Source of the DNA: Gracilibacteraceae bacterium
GTDB taxonomy: Bacteria > Bacillota > Desulfitobacteriia > Desulfitobacteriales > Syntrophobotulaceae
Assembly (NCBI GenBank): GCA_031274335.1
Contig: JAISQG010000196.1
Location: forward strand, 1-7,287
Length of the DNA stretch: 7,287 nucleotides
Direction of reading: 5' to 3'
Both the position numbers and the translations under genes were made by a program. Below are positions 1 through 5,180 of the stretch, piece by piece. The stretch's first letter is position 1. Each line of letters begins with the position of its first letter. Below the pieces are notes generated by a model. That model saw nothing but the letters and a program-made list of their open reading frames with translations. It was not told where the DNA came from and ran no database searches.

Positions 1-150
1 GCCAAGGAAGTCTGGCTGGAGGAAGGCAAGCTGAAAGGTCTGGAGGAAGGCGAGAAGAATAAGCAAAGAGAGGTTTTGCGTTTGATCCGTTCAGGCGCGA
101 GCCTGAGGGAACTGGAAGAGATGCTGGAGGATGAGGATAAGCGCTCGTAA
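1..150 (+). CDS. C-terminal fragment of a probable Rpn/PD-(D/E)XK transposase-like protein
   Basis: Frame 1 is open from the window edge to a TAA, giving 49 residues of a gene whose start lies outside. The visible part is very charged: an EEG-K/EEGEK segment (about residues 7-19), then a helix-turn-helix-like pair of short helices, VLRLIRSGASLRELEEML. Rpn-type recombination-promoting nucleases and related PD-(D/E)XK putative transposases typically end in such EG/K repeats followed by a short 'LLk.G.s.eeI...' helix pair. The assignment rests on that resemblance alone, since no catalytic residues are visible. It could be another charged coiled-coil protein. The gene converges with the MFS gene across a 38-bp gap that has no convincing terminator. 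Confidence 0.55.
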   Translation, partial: AKEVWLEEGKLKGLEEGEKNKQREVLRLIRSGASLRELEEMLEDEDKRS

Positions 151-188
151 TCTTCTGCAAGCCGCCCGTCCGCTTATTGCTTGATAAA

Positions 189-1469
189 TTATGCGTTTGA
201 ATGATTGGCATCATTGATGACGTCCTCCTTTTTTAATGTTGCTTTACTCATAAAAGCAATGCCCGCCGTGAAGATTCCCGCTAGCAGAAGAGGAATATAT
301 ACGGCGGAGGCAAATCGCTCGAACATAATGCCGTATATGAGTTGGCCAATCGGTGCGGCGCATTGCGCCACAGCCTGAATAATCGCCATTACCTTGCCAA
401 GATGCTCGTTCGGCGTTTTCACCTGTATTTTCACAATCACAAAGATTGACAATATGGTCGTTGCCGCGGCCATCAGCATGATGCAGAGCGTGAACACGAA
501 AAACGGCGGCCAGAATCCCATGTCGATTACAAAGGGAATCAGTGACAGCGAAAGCGGCACAAACAGCAGGGCAATCCCAAGTACCCAGCGCCATATGGTG
601 TTCACTCGCATTTTTTTGGAGAAAACGCCCACAAGCAATGCGCCGAGAATCATGGCGGCTTCTACTGCGCCCATGCCAATGCCGTACAGAGTATCGCCGC
701 TGTTCAATGTCACTCGCAGAACAAGTGGCGCCGCAACTATGAAACAAGGGACCAGCGCCAGGTTTAGAAGCGCGGCCATGACGGTGAGTTTTCGGTTGAA
801 CGAATCCTTCCACACATATGCAAAGCCGTCTTTCAAATCCGCCGCAATCGTCCGCACCATGCCGCCTGTACGGACGCGCTTCATAAACGGAATTTTTATG
901 CACGCCTCCATAATCGCCGCCAAAGCGAACGCCATACCGCTTATCGTCACGAGGATGCGCAGGTCCCATGCTCCGTACAGGATACCCCCTATAATCGGTG
1001 CAGCGATGCCTGAAAGCGACTGAACTGCTTGAACCATGCCATTTGCAGATTGCAGCTGCTCTTTGGTGACCAATTGCGGGATACAGGCTGAAACGTTGGG
1101 TGTTTCCATTGCGCCGACGATTCCGAGTATTATCATCACCACACCGACCACAAATACAGACGCGCCGCCACTGGCGAGAATGAAAAGAAAGGCAAACGTG
1201 ACAATACAGCAACCCGTGTCATACAGCACCATCAGTATTTTTCTGCTGTACCTATCGGAAATCGCCCCGCCAAGCGGCGCGAGCAGAATCGGGACGCTTG
1301 ATACCGCCAACAAAGCAGCGAATAAGTCGGCGCGCCCTGTGATGTCAAGAACATAGAGCGAGAGGGCAAAACGCAGGAGAGATGTCCCAAAAACGGTGAT
1401 TGCTTGTCCCGTCACCATAAGGCGGAAACTTTGCGGCTGTGGCCATGAGCTTTTTTCAGCCTTTTTCAT
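189..1469 (-). CDS. MFS transporter, drug/macrolide-efflux type
   Basis: A 426-residue integral membrane protein, the normal size for a 12-helix major facilitator. Hydrophobic helices run from about residue 18 to 406. The loop between helices 2 and 3 carries a motif-A-like GGAISDRYSRK (67-77). A second family-like block, IPQLVTKEQLQSANGM (130-145), resembles the 'P.LV..e.L..AN' signature of the MefA/EntS-like exporters (MFS_1/MFS_3 Pfam families). These families export macrolides, siderophores or peptides by proton antiport; the substrate here cannot be read from sequence. The long polar stretch around residues 195-230 fits the central cytoplasmic loop. The ATG overlaps the upstream CPBP gene by 14 bp, and only a weak AAAGGGCGG-like site precedes it, so translation is probably coupled. 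It is the second gene of an operon driven by the promoter at 2356-2385. Confidence 0.88.
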   Translation of the reverse strand: MKKAEKSSWPQPQSFRLMVTGQAITVFGTSLLRFALSLYVLDITGRADLFAALLAVSSVPILLAPLGGAISDRYSRKILMVLYDTGCCIVTFAFLFILASGGASVFVVGVVMIILGIVGAMETPNVSACIPQLVTKEQLQSANGMVQAVQSLSGIAAPIIGGILYGAWDLRILVTISGMAFALAAIMEACIKIPFMKRVRTGGMVRTIAADLKDGFAYVWKDSFNRKLTVMAALLNLALVPCFIVAAPLVLRVTLNSGDTLYGIGMGAVEAAMILGALLVGVFSKKMRVNTIWRWVLGIALLFVPLSLSLIPFVIDMGFWPPFFVFTLCIMLMAAATTILSIFVIVKIQVKTPNEHLGKVMAIIQAVAQCAAPIGQLIYGIMFERFASAVYIPLLLAGIFTAGIAFMSKATLKKEDVINDANHSNA

Positions 1470-2307
1470 TCACGATCCGCCCTTTTTTCAAATGTGCATC
1501 TTCCAGCAACCTTCCGATGTGACGTTTTTCAAAAAACATTTCCCTGTTCGCAATAATAACGATGGCGGCAACAGCAAACAATACGAGCGTTTCCACGCAT
1601 TTGGTAATTTGCGTCATGGCGACTTTTTCTTGCAAGAGATTGACGAAAAAATGAAATATCATGCAGGCGAAGATGCTTCTTTCGTTTTTGACATAAACCC
1701 ATGTGACGATGAATCCGAGCGGCATAATCGAAACGAAGAAGTTCACCATGTATAGAGGGCTTTGCTGTAAGATGTTATAGTGATAAGTGCCTTCAATGAA
1801 GAACAACGGCATATGCCATGCTGCCCACACCAATCCGAAAATCAACGATTCGGTAAACCAATTATGATAGCTTGCGATAGCATCCTCGGCATATCCGCGC
1901 CAACCAAGTTCTTCGAGCAGCGCAGCCAAAACTATGGTGAGCAGTGCAGAACTCCCGCCGATTGAAAACGAAAAACCGGCGACAAATGAAAACTGTCTCC
2001 AAGTCTGCCCTGCGAATGTGGACAGAAGTATGGATGCCGCTATAATCGCGAAAAATGACACAACAGCAATTATCACAACAAAGGGCTTCACGCGAAAAGC
2101 CCCAACCAGCTTGGCTTTCAAATCCGCTTTCAAAGCGTCACTTTTCGAGGTTAGGACGGTTGTCATGGCCGTGACAGCAGGTACGAACAGGCCAAGCAAC
2201 ATGAGCAGCATACGGTATTCTTCCGGCACGAAGGCTGCGGGTATCCAGAACGCCCACGTCAGGGAAAAAACTATTAAGTAGAAACGAATAGGTTTATATT
2301 TGTACAT
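1456..2307 (-). CDS. CPBP-family intramembrane glutamic endopeptidase (Abi/CAAX-like)
   Basis: A 283-residue multi-pass membrane protein. All three CPBP (Pfam Abi, PF02517) motifs are present: EELGWRGY with the EExxxR catalytic pattern (E132, E133, R138), FGLVWAAWH with the second-motif histidine (H165), and FHFFVN with the HxxxN pattern (H219, N223). The family includes CAAX prenyl proteases and bacterial homologues tied to bacteriocin maturation or self-immunity, and many members sit beside transporters. About seven to eight hydrophobic segments are visible. The catalytic residues look intact, so it is likely active, but the substrate is unknown. The start is well supported: AAAGGAG lies 10 nt before the ATG. 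It is the first gene of a minus-strand operon with the MFS exporter, which it overlaps. A joint role in efflux or protection against a peptide or antibiotic is inference only. Confidence 0.9.
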   Translation of the reverse strand: MYKYKPIRFYLIVFSLTWAFWIPAAFVPEEYRMLLMLLGLFVPAVTAMTTVLTSKSDALKADLKAKLVGAFRVKPFVVIIAVVSFFAIIAASILLSTFAGQTWRQFSFVAGFSFSIGGSSALLTIVLAALLEELGWRGYAEDAIASYHNWFTESLIFGLVWAAWHMPLFFIEGTYHYNILQQSPLYMVNFFVSIMPLGFIVTWVYVKNERSIFACMIFHFFVNLLQEKVAMTQITKCVETLVLFAVAAIVIIANREMFFEKRHIGRLLEDAHLKKGRIVNEKG

Positions 2308-2339
2308 CTCTCACTCTCTCCTTTATTGTTATATTACAA

Positions 2340-2352
2340 ACCGACCATCGGT
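2340..2352. promoter_or_regulatory. Palindromic operator, TetR-like, at the CPBP-MFS start site
   Basis: ACCGA-CCA-TCGGT is a perfect inverted repeat with 5-bp arms and a 3-bp centre. It begins 3 bp downstream of the TATAAT of the minus-strand promoter and covers the predicted transcription start, the classic place for a repressor. Its form (AC-GA...TC-GT) resembles operators of TetR/AcrR-family repressors of efflux operons. The identity of the binding protein is inferred, and no regulator gene is present in this window. Confidence 0.5.
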
Positions 2353-2355
2353 ATT

Positions 2356-2385
2356 ATTATAGCATGCCATCTATCGTTTTGTAAA
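2356..2385 (-). promoter_or_regulatory. Sigma-A-type promoter of the CPBP-MFS operon
   Basis: Read on the minus strand, TTTACA (2380-2385) is followed after 18 bp by a perfect TATAAT (2356-2361). The alternative -35 reading TTACAA (2379-2384) gives 17-bp spacing. Transcription should start near 2348-2349, inside the palindrome at 2340-2352, leaving a leader of about 40 nt before the CPBP start codon. This is the only strong minus-strand promoter I see between the divergent genes. Confidence 0.75.
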
Positions 2386-2417
2386 TAGGAAAATGTCGTT
2401 TCTTTTATTTTTTTCTA

Positions 2418-2426
2418 TTTTTCACA
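2418..2426 (+). promoter_or_regulatory. Near-consensus DnaA box
   Basis: TTTTTCACA matches the DnaA-box consensus TTATNCACA except at position 3. It sits at the end of a T-rich tract upstream of dnaA. A single such match can arise by chance; the support comes from clustering with the other boxes in the same control region. Confidence 0.35.
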
Positions 2427-2518
2427 GGTTTTCGGGTTTTGCTCTGATGGTAGCTCCCTATTGATGGGATATCGCCGTCCTTGGCAGGATATATTTTGAA
2501 AAACTGTTTTTATTTTTC

Positions 2519-2527
2519 TGTTGATAA
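2519..2527 (-). promoter_or_regulatory. DnaA-box-like site overlapping the dnaA -35 element
   Basis: On the minus strand this reads TTATCAACA, one mismatch from TTATNCACA. It covers the TTGATA -35 element of the main dnaA promoter, so DnaA binding here would compete with RNA polymerase. dnaA autorepression through promoter-proximal boxes is established in several bacteria; at this site it is inference. Confidence 0.45.
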
Positions 2528-2549
2528 CTTACCCAATCCTTGCTATGAT
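2521..2549 (+). promoter_or_regulatory. Main dnaA promoter (P1)
   Basis: TTGATA (2521-2526, 5 of 6 to consensus) and TATGAT (2544-2549, 5 of 6) are separated by an ideal 17 bp. Transcription would start near 2556, giving a leader of about 85 nt before the start codon at 2641. That leader contains a weak AGTCC/GGACT complementarity (2558-2562 with 2583-2587) with no evident function. Confidence 0.7.
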
Positions 2550-2589
2550 AACAAGGAAGTCCGTTTTCTCCCCAAGCCCTTAGGACTCG

Positions 2590-2595
2590 TATAAT
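2590..2595 (+). promoter_or_regulatory. Possible second dnaA promoter -10 (P2)
   Basis: This is a perfect TATAAT within the dnaA leader. The best -35 at suitable spacing is TTCTCC (2566-2571, 18-bp spacer), which matches only 3 of 6 positions. It may be a weak second promoter or an accidental AT-rich match. Confidence 0.3.
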
Positions 2596-2611
2596 AATTT
2601 CTCCGTCCACA

Positions 2612-2620
2612 TTGTCCACA
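2612..2620 (+). promoter_or_regulatory. Near-consensus DnaA box in the dnaA leader
   Basis: TTGTCCACA differs from TTATCCACA at position 3 only. The motif GTCCACA occurs twice, at 2605-2611 and 2614-2620, as a direct repeat with a 9-bp period. It lies just before the dnaA ribosome-binding site, where bound DnaA could affect transcript elongation or form part of an upstream origin subregion. Confidence 0.45.
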
Positions 2621-2629
2621 TCATGAAAA

Positions 2630-2635
2630 GAGGTG
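2630..2635 (+). promoter_or_regulatory. dnaA ribosome-binding site (decides the start)
   Basis: GAGGTG is fully complementary to the anti-Shine-Dalgarno end of 16S rRNA and lies 5 nt before the ATG at 2641. The in-frame ATG at 2623 has no such site upstream and would place GAGGTG inside the coding region. Hence 2641 is chosen. Confidence 0.75.
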
Positions 2636-2640
2636 TTCGA

Positions 2641-3948
2641 ATGACCGTGGAAGCGGAACAGCTCGATGAATTCTGGAGCGGCGTCTTGGCCAAAATCCGG
2701 GCGCAAATATCCCTCGCCAGCTATGAACAATGGTTTCTGGCTACAAAATTAGTATCCTTTGAAAACAACTCCCTGGAAATCAGCGTCCCGGATAAATTCA
2801 TCAAGGACTGGCTTGAAAGCCGTTTCTACAACCTTATTAAGCACATCGTTCAGAACGAAACTCAGTCTACAGTCAGCATATCCTTCATCGAAGAAGGCCA
2901 TTTCTCCGGCGGATCCTCCGTTTCCCTCTCCGGCCCCCTCAATCCTCGCTATACCTTCCAAAGCTTTGTCATCGGCGACGGCAATCGTTTCGCGCACGCC
3001 GCCGCACTGGCCGTAGCCGAATTTCCGGCCAAATCCTACAATCCTCTTTTCATCTACGGCGGTAGCGGCTTGGGTAAAACTCATCTCATGCACGCCATCG
3101 GCCATCAGATCTCTCATACGATGCCCTCTTTCAAAATCATTTACGTCACAGGCGAACAATTCACCAACGAATTGATTGATTCCATCCGATATGAAAAACA
3201 GGCTGAATTTCGCGATACATATCGCAAGGTGGACATGTTGCTCATCGATGATATTCAGTTTCTGGCCAACAAAGAAGGCACCCAGATGGAATTCTTCTAC
3301 ACTTTCAACGCCCTGCACGAAGCGAACAAGCAGATCATCATTTCCTCCGACCGCCCGCCACGGGACATTCCCACCCTGCAGGAACGCCTGCGCTCTCGTT
3401 TTGAAGGCGGCCTGACCACCGACATCAACCCTCCGGATTATGAGACTCGTATGGCTATTTTGCGCACCAAAATCCAAAACGACAATATTCCCATCCCGGA
3501 CGAAGTGCTGGACTTCATCGCTTCCTCCATCCAAAGCAATGTGCGGGAGCTGGAAGGAGCCCTGAGCAAATTCACCGCCTACTGCAAATTCACAAGCCGC
3601 CAGCCGACCGAGGAGCTGGCACGAGAAATCCTGAAAGACCTCATGCCGCAAAGCCGCAAAATCACTACGGAAACCATTATGAAAACCGTAGCGAACCGCT
3701 ACCGCATCACCACCGATGATTTGAAACAGAACAAACGCTCCCAGCTCATTGCCCTGCCGCGGCAAATCTCCATGTACCTCTGCCGTGAGCTGACGGAGCT
3801 TTCGTTGCCCCAGATCGGCGACGCTTTCGGCGGGAGGGATCACTCCACCGTCATTCACGCCATCAACAGAATCAGGGAAAGAAAAAAGCTGGACGTCATG
3901 CTGGAAAAAACTCTGCTGGAACTCATCACGGACATCAAATCCAAGTAG
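2641..3948 (+). CDS. dnaA: Chromosomal replication initiator protein DnaA
   Basis: DnaA binds DnaA boxes at the origin, oligomerises with ATP and melts the duplex for helicase loading. From the chosen ATG the protein has 435 residues, slightly short of the usual 440-470. Domain I (about 1-82) includes the 'SYEQWF' segment. The domain II linker is short (about 83-104), which explains the length. The AAA+ core has Walker A GGSGLGKTH (140-148), Walker B LLIDDIQF (200-207), sensor 1 around 233-239, the arginine-finger region LRSRFEGG (R253) and sensor 2 VRELEGAL (R302). DNA-binding domain IV carries the signature GGRDHSTVIHA (397-407). All key residues appear intact. Base use is unusual beside its neighbours: the coding strand is C-rich whereas dnaN and recF are mostly G-rich, consistent with the origin lying downstream of dnaA. 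Likely autoregulated through the box at 2519-2527. Confidence 0.98.
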   Translation: MTVEAEQLDEFWSGVLAKIRAQISLASYEQWFLATKLVSFENNSLEISVPDKFIKDWLESRFYNLIKHIVQNETQSTVSISFIEEGHFSGGSSVSLSGPLNPRYTFQSFVIGDGNRFAHAAALAVAEFPAKSYNPLFIYGGSGLGKTHLMHAIGHQISHTMPSFKIIYVTGEQFTNELIDSIRYEKQAEFRDTYRKVDMLLIDDIQFLANKEGTQMEFFYTFNALHEANKQIIISSDRPPRDIPTLQERLRSRFEGGLTTDINPPDYETRMAILRTKIQNDNIPIPDEVLDFIASSIQSNVRELEGALSKFTAYCKFTSRQPTEELAREILKDLMPQSRKITTETIMKTVANRYRITTDDLKQNKRSQLIALPRQISMYLCRELTELSLPQIGDAFGGRDHSTVIHAINRIRERKKLDVMLEKTLLELITDIKSK

Positions 3949-3957
3949 TTTTCCACT
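3949..3957 (+). promoter_or_regulatory. Degenerate DnaA-box-like site after dnaA
   Basis: TTTTCCACT matches TTATNCACA at 7 of 9 positions and starts at the base after the dnaA stop codon. It lies exactly 22 bp, about two helical turns, before the consensus box at 3971, in the same orientation. The phasing is the main reason to list it. Confidence 0.25.
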
Positions 3958-3970
3958 TTCTTTGTCGCTT

Positions 3971-3979
3971 TTATTCACA
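3971..3979 (+). promoter_or_regulatory. Consensus DnaA box in the dnaA-dnaN gap
   Basis: TTATTCACA is a full match to TTATNCACA and is immediately followed by the GC-rich GGGCCCAGGGC. It is the only full-consensus box I found in the intergenic regions. Its place in the dnaA-dnaN gap is the position of origin boxes in Bacillus-type chromosomes. Confidence 0.65.
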
Positions 3980-3984
3980 GGGCC

Positions 3985-4013
3985 CAGGGCGTCAGGATCA
4001 CCATCCTCCCCTG
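3985..4013. repeat. Imperfect dyad between DnaA-box-like sites
   Basis: AGGAT-CACC-ATCCT (3994-4007) is a perfect 5-bp stem with a 4-base loop. Outer arms CAGGG (3985-3989) and CCCTG (4009-4013) extend it across a small internal loop. The following T run (4023-4027) is about 10 bases away, so a classic intrinsic terminator for dnaA is doubtful. It may instead be an origin structure or a weak terminator. Confidence 0.35.
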
Positions 4014-4066
4014 ATTTGCACATTTTTGCCCGGAAGAATACTACTACGACTAAGATCATATTATTA
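4014..4066 (+). other. Putative origin unwinding element (box, GC cluster, DnaA-trio-like triplets, AT-rich)
   Basis: In order this shows a degenerate DnaA box ATTTGCACA (4014-4022, 7 of 9), a GC cluster GCCCGG (4028-4033), triplets CTA-CTA-CGA-CTA (4041-4052), and an AT-rich run (4055-4066). On the opposite strand the triplets read 3'-GAT-GAT-GCT-GAT, the DnaA-trio pattern described for the Bacillus subtilis basal unwinding system, where DnaA filaments engage one melted strand. Order, orientation and location between dnaA and dnaN fit that model. The 18 bp between box and triplets looks a little long and the box is weak. Function is inferred from known architecture. Confidence 0.5.
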
Positions 4067-4082
4067 ACCGGGAGGAAACCAC

Positions 4083-5180
4083 ATGAAAATTTTCTGCACG
4101 AAAGACGATCTGGCCGACGGCGTGAGCAAGGTACAAAAAGCCGTGTCCGCGCGGAACACCCTGCCTGTCCTGCAAGGCATCAAAATGAGCACGGAAGGGG
4201 ACGCGCTCATTTTTGAGGCAACTGATCTGGAAATGGGCATCCGCTGCCGCGTGCCGGTTAATGTTTTGGAAGAAGGAGTTATGGTTCTGCCCGCTTCTTT
4301 ACTGGCGGATTTGACGCGCCGGCTGCCGGAAGGGGCGGTCAGCCTGGAAAGCGCGGACAACATCCTGAATATAATTTACGGCGAATCGAATTTTCAGATC
4401 AACGGTTTTGACCCGGAGGAATTCCCGGAATTAGGGCGAACGGACATGGAGGAAAATTTTGCTCTGGACGGTGCTCGGCTGAAAAAGATGATCAAGCAAA
4501 CTATTTTTGCTCGTGCACTGCTGGATGAGGCCAAGCCGGTTTTTTCCGGCGTTCTGCTGGAAAAAAACAGCGAAAATGTGCGGCTTGTCTGTACAGACAC
4601 CCATCGACTGGCCTTTATTTCCTTGCCGCTCGCGGGGGAAGGCAGCGATTTTAGCGGCGTCATCCCCGGAAAAACAATGGCGGAAATTTTGCGTCTGTTA
4701 GAGGACGAGACCGTTAGTGTTTCTTTTGACCGGAGTAAAATGATTTTTAAGTTCCAGAACGTGGAAATAATGACGCGACTGATTGCCGGACAATATCCTA
4801 ATTACGTCAATGTGATACCCAAAAGCTGCGGCACCAAGGTGAGGTTCCATGCAAAGCAGATGGAAGATGTGGTGGAGAGAGCATCCCTGATTTCCAGGGA
4901 CAATCCGCGGAAAATAGCCGTCGTGCGTCTCCGGATCGCGGACAACCAGATCAGCATCGCGCAAAACAACGAGAGCGGGCGAATATTTGAAATAATAGAA
5001 GTGGAACAGGAGGGAGATGACGTGCAGATTTCCTTCAACGCCCGTTATATGCTTGACATGCTGCGGGTGATGGAGACGGAATATTTGATCATGGAAGCCA
5101 GCGGTCCCTTCGGCGCGGCGATTTTCCGCCCGGACAACGAGGAAGAATATATTTCCATGATTTTGCCCATGCGCCAGTAA
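4083..5180 (+). CDS. dnaN: DNA polymerase III beta subunit (sliding clamp)
   Basis: The ring-shaped dimeric clamp tethers polymerase III and many repair factors to DNA. At 365 residues it has the normal length, built from three repeated clamp folds (about 1-127, 128-250, 251-365). Recognisable family blocks are TDTHRLA (171-177) and LIAGQYPNY (233-241), both near the client-peptide cleft, and the C-terminal ILPMRQ (360-365), which closely matches the E. coli MPMRL end that lines the cleft. The start is supported by GGGAGG (4070-4075) 7 nt before the ATG. A weak promoter could lie at TTGCCC (4026-4031)/TAAGAT (4051-4056) with 19-bp spacing, but read-through from dnaA is equally plausible. The stop codon TAA shares its last A with the recF ATG. 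Confidence 0.98.
   Translation: MKIFCTKDDLADGVSKVQKAVSARNTLPVLQGIKMSTEGDALIFEATDLEMGIRCRVPVNVLEEGVMVLPASLLADLTRRLPEGAVSLESADNILNIIYGESNFQINGFDPEEFPELGRTDMEENFALDGARLKKMIKQTIFARALLDEAKPVFSGVLLEKNSENVRLVCTDTHRLAFISLPLAGEGSDFSGVIPGKTMAEILRLLEDETVSVSFDRSKMIFKFQNVEIMTRLIAGQYPNYVNVIPKSCGTKVRFHAKQMEDVVERASLISRDNPRKIAVVRLRIADNQISIAQNNESGRIFEIIEVEQEGDDVQISFNARYMLDMLRVMETEYLIMEASGPFGAAIFRPDNEEEYISMILPMRQ

Larger units (their letters stand above)
2308..2640. other. Divergent control region between the CPBP operon and dnaA
   Basis: This 333-bp gap contains no gene I can support. From left to right it holds: the ribosome-binding site and leader of the CPBP gene, its operator and promoter (2340-2385), a T-rich tract (about 2399-2422) ending in a DnaA-box-like site, a stretch of about 90 bp with nothing recognisable except a 4-bp TCCC/GGGA dyad near 2456-2470, then the dnaA promoters, two more DnaA-box-like sites and the dnaA ribosome-binding site. 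rpmH, which commonly diverges from dnaA at this spot, is not here. Confidence 0.7.

Noticed and set aside
158..183. CAAGC...GCTTG inverted repeat between the converging left-hand genes, as a terminator
   Set aside because: The stem is only 5 bp, the loop is 16 bases, and no T run follows on either strand.
244..1212. A 322-codon minus-strand open frame in another register of the MFS gene
   Set aside because: Its translation is rich in Arg, His and Cys with no membrane or domain pattern, while the overlapping frame is a clear transporter.
2623..2640. Upstream ATG at 2623 as the dnaA start
   Set aside because: It has no Shine-Dalgarno site, whereas GAGGTG is well placed for the ATG at 2641.
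2458..2730. A 90-codon minus-strand open frame across the dnaA promoter and the start of dnaA
   Set aside because: It covers the promoter, DnaA boxes and dnaA N-terminus, and its translation resembles no family.
2749..4059. A 436-codon open frame on the minus strand across dnaA and the dnaA-dnaN gap
   Set aside because: It is antisense to an unmistakable dnaA with all motifs intact, shows no recognisable protein family, and would run across the origin elements. It is a by-product of dnaA codon use.
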